Assembly (NCBI RefSeq): GCF_000372725.1
Contig: NW_005199045.1
Location: 18,785-82,784 of the forward strand
Direction: 5' to 3'
DNA: 64,000 nt
DNA from: Emiliania huxleyi CCMP1516
Lineage: Eukaryota; Haptophyta; Isochrysidales; Noelaerhabdaceae
The notes beneath the pieces were generated by a model, which was given only the letters and a program-made list of their open reading frames with translations, ran no database searches and was not told the origin of the DNA. Shown one piece after another: positions 42,142 through 53,103 of the stretch; position 1 is the first letter of the stretch; each line of letters begins with the position of its first letter. The position numbers and the translations under genes are program-made.

Positions 42142-42934
42142 ATGCACCCGAAGGGGACCCCAGCGCCAACACCATCTGTGGAAGTACAAGTGTTCGAAGA
42201 GAGAGTGGACCTGAGCAACGATATGACTTGGCGGCAAATGATCGCAGTGGGCGTCAGAAGAGTCGTCCTTGCGCGAGGAGAGCTCGATAAACTCGAGGGG
42301 CCAAAATATGCCGCGAGCAGGGCAGAGAGTTGCGCCGAAAGGCGGGAGAAGCCGCGAGAGCAAGGGATCGGCAGGCGGCGGCGGCGTCGCAGGACGAGGC
42401 AGACGAGAGCGACGCGACAGAGGAGGAAGCAACAAAAAGAATGTTAACATACCATTGGTAGACCCGTCGCGGCGGCAGTCGGACCACCGTGATCTACGAC
42501 AAGGAGGGCCACGCCCCCCCAAGCTGGAGGAGGTGCCGGCGGAGGGGAGGGGCGAGCCGAGAACGATAGAACGGTCGCGGGTGCGGGCGCGATTCGTCGA
42601 CCAAGGAGAGCCGGCCCGACCCCCCGGGGAGGGGAGGCGATATAACCCAACGCCGCCGCCCTCGCCCGGGGAGTCGGACACGGGATCGCCACCCGCGGAG
42701 TCAACGGGATCAGACAGGGAAGGCGAGACGGCGGCGAAGCCGCGGTCGAAGAAGTATAAGAGGGGAAGGCGGGCTCCGCAGCCGACGCCTGACCGTCGGA
42801 AAGCGAACAGGAGGGAGGACCGGGAGGAGAGGGGAGCCCCTTCGGATGGGGGGTGGGGAGATCGCGGGCGGAGAGGCCCTGAGTGGCGATTTCGGGTGAG
42901 AGTGTACGTCATGCTTGTGTCTGGTGTTTACTAG
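42142..42934 (+). CDS. Overlapping charged ORFs, unknown
   Basis: A frame from the ATG at 42142 gives about 60 sensible residues (VEVQVFEERVDLSNDMTWRQ, MIAVGVRRVVLARGELDKLE) before turning Arg-rich. A second frame, with ATG at 42308, runs to 42934 and reads as a Gly/Arg/Pro-rich disordered protein (NKKNVNIPLVDPSRRQSDH, PPKLEEVPAEGRGEPRT). The two may be exons of one gene or overlapping frames of an element. GAACGTACTGAACGTAGAGC is tandemly repeated near 42020-42070. I do not recognise either. Confidence 0.35.
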
Positions 42935-43137
42935 CTCCGAGTAGAGGGGCTACCCAGATGCTGCGGACCTACCTACCTATTGTGCATAGGGGGTCTAACC
43001 GTGGGGGACAGACCCCCTATCTGGGTAGGAGCCGGAACCCAGGCGCCTGCGGCGCCGAGGCCGTGGTCACGAGGTGTTGAACTATGTTGTTCACACTTGT
43101 ACAACCATTCATGCAGCACAGTACATCGGTGTGAAAA

Positions 43138-46100
43138 TCAGGTCGGCGAAGACGGAGGAGCGGGGGCGGCCATCGCAGTTGCGCCTCGAGGGCGGGCCTC
43201 CGCTGTGTCGCCGTCCTCCGCCCCCCTCGCTGCCGGTGCGTCGGTCAGAACGAGGGGCGGTGACGTGGTGAGCCGTGGGGCTAGGCCAGAATACCTGCCT
43301 TCGCGCCCGAGCCCCACCCGGCCCGCGGCGAAAGCGGTGAGCGCGGTGCCAATCAGGGCGGCGAAGGCGATGATGATCGTGCCCCAGCCCCAAGACTCGA
43401 CGCACTCGCCCGGCCAACCCGAGGAGGAGGCCGCGGCGGCACGGCGGGGAGCGTGGCGGAAAGTGTGATCGGCGGGCGGCGGCGGGCAGCCCGGCCCGAG
43501 CGTGTGTAGCGCGCCCAGTGCGTAGGGGCCCACGAACCCGCCAAGGTTGCCAATCGAGTTTACCAGCGGCACCTGTGCTCACAGCCACGGCGTGTCAAGA
43601 GGCGACGGAGCCACATCTCGGCCATGTCTCGGCTCGATCTCGACGGTGAACGGGATGTCTCAACGACGCTCGCCGTCAAGGCGCGACGTCGTCGGCCAGA
43701 TCTCGGCCATCCCTCGGCGCGATCTCGGCTCTGTCTCGGAGATCTCAACGCGCCGAGACGGCACGCAGCTCCGCCGGCTGCGACGCATGGTGGAGGGCCC
43801 AGAACGGGCCGGCAGAGAAGGAGGCGGCGGGGAAAGCGAGCCACGTCGCCAGCAGCGCCAAGCCCGAGCAGAGGGTGGCGGGGGGCATGCCGAGAAGGGG
43901 GCGGGGCGAGGAGGCGTGGCCGGCGGCCGCGAGGGAGGCTCCGAGCAGCAGCATCAGGCCCGAGGCGAGGATGCAGAGGAGGGCGAGGGTGGTGCCGAGC
44001 CACGCGGCGCGGAAGCGGCCGCGCGACGGCGAGTTGTCGGCGTCGCGCGAGCGGTCGGCTCGCTCGGAGAGAGTGGGGCCTACGTCCTGAAGACGCCGCA
44101 GTCAGGATGGGCGTACGGTCTCGTGCCGTGTACTCAGAGCACCGTGTGAATGCAGGGGCTACGATTGCAGTGAATACAGCTGGATGCGGCCGAATACAGC
44201 GCAACACGTGTCCTCTCGAGCGCGAGTCGGAGGACAGCAATACGTACTCAGCTTCTAGGGGGTGGGGCCGACGAGGAGCGAGACGGCGGACGGGAGGGCG
44301 CCTATACCACCACCGCAGAGGAGTTGATCCCCGCCAATCGGGTAATCTCGGGAATCTCGGGCCCAACTGCGCCGCTGTCACGACGCTCTCCTGTTCTATG
44401 CTAGAACACGAAATGCTTGCTCACTGTGCATCCCATACGGTGACTCCAGACAGAGAGGGTGTGTGTGGGGGGTGGGGGTGGGGGGGGGTTGGGGGGGTGG
44501 GGGGGGGTTGGGGTGCTTGCTGACTGTACCGACGCAGCCGAGCAGCGAGAGCGGCAGGGACGGGAGCACCTCCCGCAGCTGGGTGGGCCCGAAGTAGACC
44601 AGGCAATAGAACGCCTGGGGTGGGAGAGGCCGTGGGCTCGGGCCTCCCATGTCCCTCTATACACCGAGTCACTCCCACCCCGTGGGACGTTCCCCCCCCC
44701 CCCCCCTCGGGTCCCTCATGTTCATGTCTCTCGCGTGAGATTGCGCTCCCTCGTGCGCGGTCACTCTCTCCCTCTCGCCCTCGTCCTCACCAACCTCCGC
44801 CCTCACCCACCCGAGCCCGAACCCGAGCCGAACCACGGTTGCATCGCGCCGCGCTTGCACTCGCATCTACTGCCCCAGTCGCCTGCGCGGCGACGGTGCA
44901 CTTAGTAAATCTGGTCTCTCCAGGAAAGAAGACGTTTGTCTGCCCGCGGTGCCACTCTGTCACCACACCTGCGCGGCGACGAAATGCTGCGCGCCGAAGA
45001 GCCACGTATGGGGGCGTCGCAGTGCGGCGCGCAGCGCCGCGCAGAGCGGTAGCGACGCGGCCGCGGAGCCGTCCGACGCGAGCAGTGCAGCGAGTGTCTT
45101 CTTCTGCTCGCCGGTCAGCCAGCGCGCCTCCGCCGGAGAGTCTGGCAGCAGGCCAAGAACGAGCAAGCCGATAAGCAGCGTGGGCGCCGCCTGGAGAGGG
45201 AGGATGCGCAGAGACTACAACTTGGGGAGAGCCGAGCTGCGGATAGGGGCTGGCTCTCAACTCCCTCTCTCGAGTGTGCGCAGTGGCGGTCCTGAATGGG
45301 GAGCACCTAGATCTGCCCATTCTAGATCTCCCCATTCTAGATCTGCCGGGCGTCCCTTCTGTTTGTGGTGGAGTTGTGGCCGAGAGATTGCGCTCCCCCG
45401 CCCAGAGTGCTGCACTCTCCCTACGGGCGGCGCAGCGTCGAGCAATATGGTGTTCGGTCCGTCATAAGCGGCACATACATCTGACTCGGCCGAGGGGCCG
45501 GACGTCTGGAACTAGATTCGGATGTGGTTGACGGTCAGCTGTGTGCTCCTATCGCCTATCGGATCTGGCTCCTGCACGAGGAAGAGCCAGCGCCAGCCGG
45601 CGAGGCCGAGTGCGCCGTCGAGCGACTGGAGGAGCGCGCCCGAGGAGCTGGCGCCGATGGACGTGCCGAGCCTGCAGCGGGGAAAACCGAGGCACAAGGG
45701 CCGTGAGGACGGGCTCGGGCGCTCGATGCGGACTCTCTCCCCATATCTCCCCACTCCGACTCCAAGCGGGAAGGCGCGTGCGGCTCTGTGGAGCCGGCCG
45801 AGCGGCTCGGTGGGCAGGCTGGGGCGGCAGTCGCTTTCGCGGCAGCGGCTGAAAGGTATCGGAGGCGGCGCCGGGCGTGGGCGGTTCCACATCTAGGGCC
45901 CGCGCGTGGCACAGAGGGTGAAGAGGGTCGACGCGCGGGAGCGGGACGTGTCTGGGTACCAGAGCGAGAGCGTGAGGATGGCGGCGGGGTAGAACCCCGC
46001 CTCCGGGAAGCCCAGCAGGAAGCGGAGCAGCAGCAGCTGCCCTCTCGTCCGCACAAGGGCAGTGGCGGCGGAGCAGAGCCCCCACGCAAGCATCGTCGCG

Positions 46101-46470
46101 GCGAGCACGCGCCTGCGAGTGGCGGTGCAAGAGGTGGCGGCGGCGGTGGTCGTCGTGGCAGTGGCTGCCGGCGGATCTCGCGCCTCGCGCCCAGTTTGCT
46201 GACCAGTGCGCAGGTCGGGACCTGCGCGGCACAGTAGGACAGGAAGAAGACGCCCGCCGCGAGGCCAAAGGAGGACTGCGAGAGCGAGAGATCGTCCCGC
46301 ATTTGCAGCTCCGCATACGCCAGGTTGGAGCGATCTATCACCGACATCAGGTAACCGCCGCTGAGCAGAGGGAGGAGTCGGCAGTCGAGCCTGCGGCGCA
46401 GTTCAGCGGGCAGCGAGAGCGGCGCCTCCTCCGGCGGCGGCGAGAGGAGCAGCTCAGCAGAGCCGGCCAT
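43138..46470 (-). CDS. MFS transporter, anion:cation symporter (Dal5/allantoate permease-like)
   Basis: Starting at the ATG at 46470, exons read LLPLLSGGYLMSVIDRSNLA, YAELQMRDDLSLSQSSFGLA, VPTCALVSKLGARR, VLAATMLAWGLCSAATALV, LLLRFLLGFPEAGFYPAAIL, SLWYPDTSRSRAS, LLQSLDGALGLAGWRWLFLV, GLLPDSPAEARWLTGEQKK, AFYCLVYFGPTQLREVLP, and, after the minisatellite intron, VPLVNSIGNLGGFVGPYALG. The D-R-S-N motif, the RFLLG-PEAGFYP loop and the SIGNLGGF motif are hallmarks of the Dal5-type family, which imports organic anions such as allantoate, nicotinate or vitamins. About twelve membrane helices are expected. The intron 46113-46183 is GC-AG with an AGGCGCG repeat at both ends. The C-terminal tail is long and Ala/Pro-rich. 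Confidence 0.85.
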
Positions 46471-46568
46471 AAGGCAAACACCGCTCTGACAGACAGCGCT
46501 CACAGCTGCTCGAAATGTGCGCCCATGTTGGACGGAACCAAAACTGTATCTTTGACGTACCCTCCGGT

Positions 46569-46995
46569 GCTGCCGGGCGGCAGTACTCGCCTCGCAAGGC
46601 GCGCACCGGCTGCTCTGGCTGCTGCGCCGGCGGCCGCTGCGCTGGCCGCTGCTGCGCCGGCTGGCGGGCGGCACGGCCGCCGGCGGCCGCTGCGCCCGCG
46701 CCTTCCCTCGCGGGCGCCGTCGCGCCGCGCGCGCCCAACCCTGCTGGTACACGGCACGCGTCGTCACTCAGCCGCGGAGAACAGGCGGTGCTGTGCGCGA
46801 AGCGCGCGCGATCTCGTACTTCTAAGGCTGGATCCGGCCATTCCAAGGGTATACCTTTGAGAATCCCCAGCGTCCCACCCTCCTAGTCACACTCTCAATA
46901 TCTCGACTAGCCAACAGCAACACGAAGTGCTGCGATCGGGAGTGGCCCATTTCTTTTTTATTTTCTTTTTTTGGGTCCTGTGGGCACCCTAACGA
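46569..46995 (+). repeat. Dispersed repeat, copy interrupted by 255 bp
   Basis: 46569-46632 and 46888-46995 match the continuous sequence 56064-56230 (GGCTGCTCTGGCTGCTGCGC; CTCAATATCTCGACT; AAGTGCTGCGAT; a T-rich run; GTGGGCACCCTA). The intervening GC-rich block is either an insertion here or a deletion in the 56-kb copy. Confidence 0.8.
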
Positions 46996-47298
46996 GGATA
47001 TACGTGTACCCTAAGTTTCTCCGAGACCTCGCGAGTGGGCAGTTATTCACACCCGGGGCAGGTAGGGGATCGGGCAGGCAGCGAGGGTAGTTGTGCGGCA
47101 GTGTGCGGGCAGGGCAGTACGGCAGGGCAGGGCAGGGCAGTTGGGGTCATAATTGCAGGGCTGAGATTCGGGATCTCAGGTACAGATATACGCGCCCGAT
47201 CTTGAGCACTTGAGCACTTGATAGGGTCGGTTCCGCATGGTACGGGACCCCTCGATCGTCTCGCGGCCCTCCCTCACTGGTGTGTTCATGGGGGGGGG

Positions 47299-48075
47299 TC
47301 ATAACAAACACGGTACAGGATCGAGGTGCACGCTGCTGAGGGACGCCGGGACGCCTCCCCTCACCGCCTCGGATTTATGTGGGATCGAACCACTCCGGGA
47401 TGAGCCGTCCACCCTGAACACGACCGAGGAATAGCCGACCTTCATGGAGAACTCCTCGCACGAGCGCCCCTCACCTATGCCGAGGAAGAAGACCCCCCCG
47501 CCACAAGTGCCGTTGACGAGGTTGGGTCCAGTATTAAACTCGTTCAGCTCGCTCGCCCACACCTATCAGTCGGTGTTGGTGCCGGCGCTGATGCTGCTGC
47601 GGCTGTTGTGCTGCTAATGGCACTGCTGCTGTCTTCACTGCCGCTACTTGTACTGCCCTGCGCTACTGCGTGCACTGCTCTTCTGCGTATGGGGCTGTCC
47701 ACTGCCGCCGCAGCCGCTGCAACTAATTGCTAGGGCCACAGTGGGCTCACGGCTCACCGAGAGCGTCATCGGCTTCTGCTTCACCCCGCCGACGATCGCA
47801 TTGATGTGCACCTGAGTGATGTACGTGCCGTCGACCGTCAGCGAACCCTTGTCGTCGTTGATGACAAAAGTCGCGTCCTCAATCAGGACATTGACGCTGA
47901 GCTTCGGCCCCGAAAAGAAGCAGTAGTATGTCTTGTCTCGCCCTCGAAAGTCAGCCCTGCCCCCGTGGGCAAAGTTGAGATGCGGGTCCTTGTTGCCGCT
48001 TGCGCACTGCCCCCAGACGAGATGCAAGACGAGGGCTTGCAGCAGCAGCGCCAGCAACGCCAGGGGGGCGGTCAT
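47299..48075 (-). CDS. VWD-like secreted protein, shorter paralog
   Basis: Two exons (47758-48075 and 47299-47562; GT-AG intron of 195 nt) encode 193 residues. A clear signal peptide (MTAPLALLALLLQALVLHLV, then WGQCAS) is followed by KDPHLNFAHGGRADFRG, KLSVNVLIEDATFVIND, VDGTYITQVHINAI, VWASELNEFNTG and NGTCGGGVFFLGIGEGRSC. These align with the gene at 39756-41491, but this copy stops soon after the conserved Cys and has no HGLVGQS block or calcium repeats. Its last residues (LSSVHLDPVPCLL) do not match the paralog, so it may be truncated. A 17-bp piece of the 85-bp dispersed repeat lies just upstream at 48133-48149. Confidence 0.7.
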
Positions 48076-48311
48076 GCAACCCCGACGGCCGCCCCGAACC
48101 TGAGGCCGAAATCATAAATAAATAGATCCGTCTTGTCATCGCAAACCCTGTCCTTCGTAATGACGACTAATTGATTGAGATGGCTTTAAAAGGAGGTTCT
48201 TCGCGCAAGAAGCGCCGCCCGCAAAGCTAAAGTAGTCTCCTCGAAGGTGGCGACCCTACCCTCCTCCCTCGTTTGGTTTGAGGGAGCGACGCCACCCCCA
48301 TCCCTCTCTCA

Positions 48312-48348
48312 CAGCAGGCAGGCCCCACACAGGTGTGGACTGGCGCGT
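48312..48348 (+). repeat. Dispersed repeat (CAGGCAGG ... CTGGCGCGT), copy at 48 kb
   Basis: Same unit as 20081-20120 and, inverted, 33676-33712. It lies about 90 bp upstream of the ATG of the ARM-repeat gene, so it would be in its leader or promoter. Confidence 0.7.
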
Positions 48349-48438
48349 GCTAGCCCTCCACCGGAGGCGCCTTTTCGAAAAAGAATCCTTCGCGCGCGCG
48401 GGCGGAGACGACCACGTCGCCGCGATGGGCGATTGCGC

Positions 48439-49733
48439 ATGGCGGGCGGATACTTGCGCCGTGCGGTGGCTCTGGCTCGCGACGGCACAGACAGGCAGAA
48501 GCAGTGGGCCGCGGGGGCGCTGTGGAACCTCGCTCTCAACGCCGACAACCAGGTGGCGATTGCGAGGGCGGGCGGCATCGAGCCGCTGGTGGCGCTGGTT
48601 CGCGGCGGCACGGACGGGCAGAAGGAGGAGGCCGCGGGGGCGCTGGCGGACCTCGCTTACAACGCCGACAACCAGGTGGCGATCGCGAAGGCGGACGGCA
48701 TCGCGCCGCTGGTGGCGCTGGCTCGCGACGGCACGGATTGGCAGAATGGGGAGGCCGCGGGGGCGCTGGCGAACCTCGCTTACAACGCCGACAACCAGGT
48801 GGCGATCGCGAAGGCGGAGGCGGTGGCACAGGCCGAGGCGGAGGCGGCGGGTATCGCGCCTCTGGTGGCGCTGGTTCGCGGCGGCTCGGACGGGCAGAAG
48901 GAGCAGGCCGCGGGGGCGCTGGCGAACCTCGCTTTCAACGCCGACAACAAGGTGGCGATTGCGAGGGCAGGCGGCATCGCGCCTCTGGTGGCGCTGGCTC
49001 GCGGCGGCTCGGACGGGCAGAAGGAGCATGCCGCGGCGGCGCTGTGGAACCTCGCTTTCAAGAACGCCGACAACCAGGTGGCGATTGCGCAGGCGGGGGG
49101 TATCCCGCCTCTGGTGGCGCTGGTTCGCGGCGGCTCGGACGGGCAGAAGGAGCTGGCCGCGGGGGGCTGTTCGGCTTTGGCGCAGACAAGTTCGGCGACG
49201 GGTCCATCCCGGGCAGCATCCTGCTCGAGGACGGGAGGTACCTGGTCTCCGGCCGACAATTCCCGCTGCACCGTGACTACGGTTTCCGCTTGTACCGCGA
49301 CTACCACGACGCTGAGCAGTCACACACGATCGAGCTCAAGGACGTGCGCAACTGGACGACCGCAGTCGCACAGCTGGCCGAGTACTGTGAGCTCGAGGCG
49401 ACGCAGAGCGGGCGCAAGCCAAGAGGCACCATCGTGCTCTTTGGCAGTGGCCCCGGCTTCTGCGTCACGGACGCCGAGTACAACGTCGTCACTCAGGGCG
49501 CCAAGATCATCAACAAGGTCGTCGAGGACAAGAACGGCTTCCAACTGCAGATCTTGCGCCGCGACGCCATTACCGCCGCCGCCGCCGACGTTGCCACAAC
49601 CAAAGACGTCGTGTTCAGGGCTCTCGCTCGGGCAAAGGAAAATGTCGCTTCGAAACGCGCGCGCGACGAGTCCGGAAACGCACACACACACACACGGACT
49701 GACGGCGAGGGCGCCGGACCGCAGACAGTATAG
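48439..49733 (+). CDS. Armadillo-repeat protein joined to an unrelated C-terminal region
   Basis: From the ATG at 48439 about six armadillo repeats of some 41 residues follow (consensus GIAPLVALVRGGSDGQKE / AAGALANLAFNADNQVAIAK); the fourth linker has an Ala/Glu insertion (AEAVAQAEAEAA). They stay in one frame to about 49165. There, at a run of six G, a second frame takes over: GLFGFGADKFGDGSIPGSIL, YGFRLYRDYHDAEQSHTIEL, PRGTIVLFGSGPGFCVTDAE and EDKNGFQLQILRRDAI, ending at 49733. That part is a well-formed globular domain I do not recognise. The change of frame without an obvious intron suggests a fusion, a one-base indel or a missed splice. ARM arrays act as protein-binding solenoids. Confidence 0.7.
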
Positions 49734-49933
49734 AAGTAGAGCCGTACAGCAAAATCGTTAGTACATAGTAGTGTAAGATCGTTCGTAAAGCAAGATCGTT
49801 GAAAGTGCGTTGTAAGAAACTGTAGGACTGTACTGTATAAATGATGCCGGGGTGTGATCACACACGAAGTCACCAACCCACTGGGTGACATGGTCAATCG
49901 GACTGTCTCTCTCTCCGTGCGCGGTGTCTATCT

Positions 49934-50568
49934 CTATGCAAAACAGTGCGTCAGGAACGAGCCCGCCGTTCTCGCGTCGCCCAATACGTCCAGCGCCGCC
50001 TGCTCAACCAAGTTCGGCGTCTCGAGCACGTCCCCGCCAACGTGCGCTAAGGCGCGCAGCGCCGCCGCCGCCCTCGCCACGCCTGCGGAGGCCTTGCACA
50101 TTGAATGTGCCGTGCCGGCTCCTGCCCGCGTCCGGGTGTGGAGATGCGAGGGCTTGCCTGGCCCTTGCCCCACCCGCTGTGTGTGTGTGTGTGTGGAAAC
50201 ACTTCTGCAAGGTGACCGCGAGACCGGGAGAGCGAGTGTCTCTTGGGGGAGCGAGTGTGGGAGAGCAGAGTCGGGGGGAGTGTCCACTGTGTGGCGACGC
50301 TCGCCGGCTGCCGCGTCGGCGGGCCAGTGCGCACTCGCGATGCGCCCCCGTGCGGCGGCCGCCTAAGGGGATTAATTAATGGTTTAACTATTAATAAGTG
50401 CGTTGGCCGCCTAAGGGAGGGGGGGGGGGGGGTAAGGTGAACCTCTCTCCACACGAGAGAGTGGCGGGGCAAGGCCTGGGCCTCGCGACACTCCACGTCT
50501 AAGATACAGGGGCCCCACGGCATTCAAAGTGCAAAGCCCAGTGCGCGTGGGTGAGCGGTGTGTGTGTG

Positions 50569-50666
<98 letters not shown>

Positions 50667-51139
50667 TGCGTGTGTGTTGGCGGCTGCCTCGCCCAGCGCG
50701 CAGAAGCGGCGGAGCTTGCGCATCGGCCGCGCGTACCTTAATGAATCAATTGATTCGTACATCCGAGTCCATTCCTCAATCTGGCGGAGCTCTCGCGCAT
50801 CGGCCGCGCGCACCGCGCCGAGACGCTGCGCCACCTGGCGACAGGACGCGGGCCGAGATCAGCCGAGCTCGCCCCGAGCTCGAGCGGACGGCACTGGGAC
50901 GGCTCGCCACACCGACTCACCATGCGAGAGTGGAGCCATCGCCGCGCCGCCTCCACCGCCTCCGCCCCGCCCGCCTCTCCCGCCTTCTCCTTCTCCGCCG
51001 CCACCGCCGGCCCCGCCTCCGCCTCCGCCTCCGCCTCCTCCGCCTCCTCCTCCTTCTCCGCCTCGCCGCCAAAGAAGACCGCCACGGCCAGCGACACGCA
51101 CGCGCGCTCGAGCACGGCAGCCGCACCCTCGCGCGGCAT
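49934..51139 (-). CDS. Unknown protein, three exons
   Basis: Exon 1 runs from the ATG at 51139 ([20 protein letters not shown]) through an acidic Glu/Ala stretch to RRWLHSR. After a GT-AG intron, exon 2 is [51 protein letters not shown]. It ends at a large TG/CGTG microsatellite intron (50556-50683 within it). Exon 3, after AG near 50087, is [40 protein letters not shown] and ends at 49934. The last exon looks like one helical repeat of an ARM-like fold. Function unknown. Confidence 0.5.
50438..50538 (+). repeat. Dispersed repeat, pair member 1
   Basis: About 100 bp (CTCTCCACACGAGAG ... TCCACGTCTAAGA ... CACGGCATTCAAAGTGCA) that matches 52000-52104 in the same orientation. Both copies lie in introns of adjacent minus-strand genes. 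Confidence 0.7.
50556..50683. repeat. TG / CGTG compound microsatellite
   Basis: Alternating blocks of (GT)n and (GCGT)n in an intron of the unknown minus-strand gene. Confidence 0.95.
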
Positions 51140-51208
51140 CGCCTCGGGGGGGGGGGGGGGGGAGCAGGCCGCGCTTCATTGATCAACCAACTAGCACTTG
51201 CATATTAA

Positions 51209-51423
51209 GGCACGAATCCATCGCCCGAGCGCGGCGCCTCGGGGAGAGGGAGCAGGCCGAGCGATCTGCCTGTGAGCTTCAATCCACCCTTCTCAAGAAT
51301 AAGAAATACGGGTATGTGGCGTGGCAAGCCGAGCGCGCTGCCGGCGCGGCCGACGAGGCGCTGCACACGGAGTGTCTCCTGAACAAAGAACAAGACGAGG
51401 ATGGGCGGCGGTGTTTCTTTTAA
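51209..51423 (+). CDS. Possible coiled-coil exon, unknown
   Basis: A plus-strand frame reads RARRLGEREQAERSACELQS, TLLKNKKYGYVAWQAERAAG and ends at TAA at 51421. It has heptad character and little low complexity but no start codon, so it would be a last exon. It ends one base before the stop codon of the oppositely oriented oxygenase gene. Confidence 0.3.
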
Positions 51424-52985
51424 TCAGGCCGTCTCCACGGCGAGCGCCACCTCGTCGTGCGCCCAGACGTTGTACGAGAGCGAGATGGGCGAGAGGGCGG
51501 TCACCTGTGCCCAGAAGGTTCCTGGAAGGTTCCTGGAAGGCTCCCGGAAGGCTCTCGGAAGGCTCGAGGTGGGCGAGAGGGCGGTCACCTGTTTGCAGCG
51601 GCCTGCCTCCTCCCTCGCCTCTCTTCATTTGTGTGTTGTCCGCCCAGGAGGGCGGTCGGGAGGTCAGGCACGTGGTGAAAGACAAACGGCGCGAGCAGCA
51701 GCACGTCGCCAGCCTGCAGCTCCACCGCCGTCGCCCCGTCGCTGCCGCCGCCCAACGACGTGCGGGGGGGGAGTTGCGTCCTGCGAGGGGAGGCGCGTGT
51801 TGGAAGAGGCACGACGCACCCCGCAAGGTGACGCAATGGGGAGGACACAGGGGGAGGTGTGGGGAGGTGTGGGGAGACATGGGGAGATACGGGGAGGTAT
51901 GGGGAGATGAATCGAGCAGCCGCGCCTCCGAAAGTGCGGGTGCAGGTACGGGAAGGGCAGTAGCGCGTCTCCTGATCAAAGGTGAGGCGAGGCGAGGTAA
52001 GCTTCTCCACACACACGACGGTGGTGGGGCAAGGGCCAGGGCAGCCCTCGCGACTCCACGTCTAAAAGACTGGAGCCTCACGGCATTCAAAGTGCAGGGG
52101 TGGCTCTGCAGCACGGGCGTGTCGGTGTTTCGGTGCTTCGACGGCGAGCCTGTTATCGCAGAGGTGAGCAGGAAGGTCTTGCGCCTGATGGCGACAACTC
52201 TCTGGTCCATTCGACGGCGCGGGGAGGAGAGCGCGCGGGCGCACAAGAGTGCGCCCGTGCAGCTGGCAAAACGCGTTGTGCGACGCGTCATAGTGGTTGA
52301 AGGCGGTCACGCCGCCGCCGCCGAGCCAGACGTTCTCGGAGTGTACCTGACGCGAGTGACGAGCCGAGATTCGCCGAGATTTCCGAGATTCGCCGAGATT
52401 CGCCGAGAGTACAGCCAGACTTCTCTCCGAGTGCACCTGACGTGGCCGACACAGCTTCACCACATTGTGATGCCACCGGCGCCTCTAGCAGCCTCCAGAG
52501 TGGCTCGCGCCGTCTCGCCGCCAGCGTGGCCGGCAGAGCCGCCGACTAGACGCACGAGCGCGTCGACGTCGAGCCGAGTGCGCACGTGCTGGGCAGTGCG
52601 GCTGCTGTTCGACGCCGAGAAGTAGACCCATTCTCTGACCGGACAGGCCTCCGCGGCTGCAGCCTGCGCCTGCCACGCTGTGGCGGCGGCGGCGCTCTTG
52701 AGGATCGCGACCAGGTCCGCGGCGGTGGCGTTGGACCGCAGAGCAGGCGCGAGCCGGCGACGCTCAAAGCCCTTCACGTTGGCGAGCGGCTTCTTCTCCG
52801 AGTAGTAGACGACCTCGGGTTGGAGGCTCCGCTCGACGGCCGCGTCGAGGCGAGGCGCGGACGTTACGAGCGAGGCGGGTGAGAGCGTGGCACAGGCGCC
52901 ACGCAGGAGGAGAAATGGCTGGGCCGCAGGCGAAGGGATGGTCGTGTTAAGGGCGTAGACGTCGTGTGGTCGTGAGGCCGAATGC
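51424..52985 (-). CDS. JmjC / Cupin_8-type Fe(II), 2-oxoglutarate oxygenase
   Basis: The first exon seen reads PAAQPFLLLRGACATLSPAS, PEVVYYSEKKPLANVKGFER and VREWVYFSASNSSRTAQHVR. Then VHSENVWLGGGGVTAFNHYD, ASHNAFCQLHGR gives the H-x-D iron ligands; LLPFPYLHPHFRR and ATAVELQAGDVLLLAPFVFH give the second half of the cupin with the distal His; the end is LSPISLSYNVWAHDEVALA. This order is typical of Cupin_8 hydroxylases such as FIH and HSPBAP1 relatives, which hydroxylate proteins. Two introns are bounded by long direct repeats: 52347-52436 by about 29 bp, 51505-51588 by a perfect 22 bp. The former is full of CCGAGATTCG minisatellite. The 5' end is not resolved. Confidence 0.75.
52000..52104 (+). 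repeat. Dispersed repeat, pair member 2
   Basis: Matches 50438-50538. It falls in the intron of the oxygenase gene between the H-x-D exon and the PFPYLHPHF exon. Confidence 0.7.
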
Positions 52986-53103
52986 CAAGGGCCCTAGCGC
53001 GATTCAGTAGCGGCGGTCGCACCGCCTAGTATGGGTGCGGGGATACCACTCCTTACGTGGTCCCGCAACCCGCCCAAGTACCCAGGTATCTCGGGGGCGC
53101 GCT

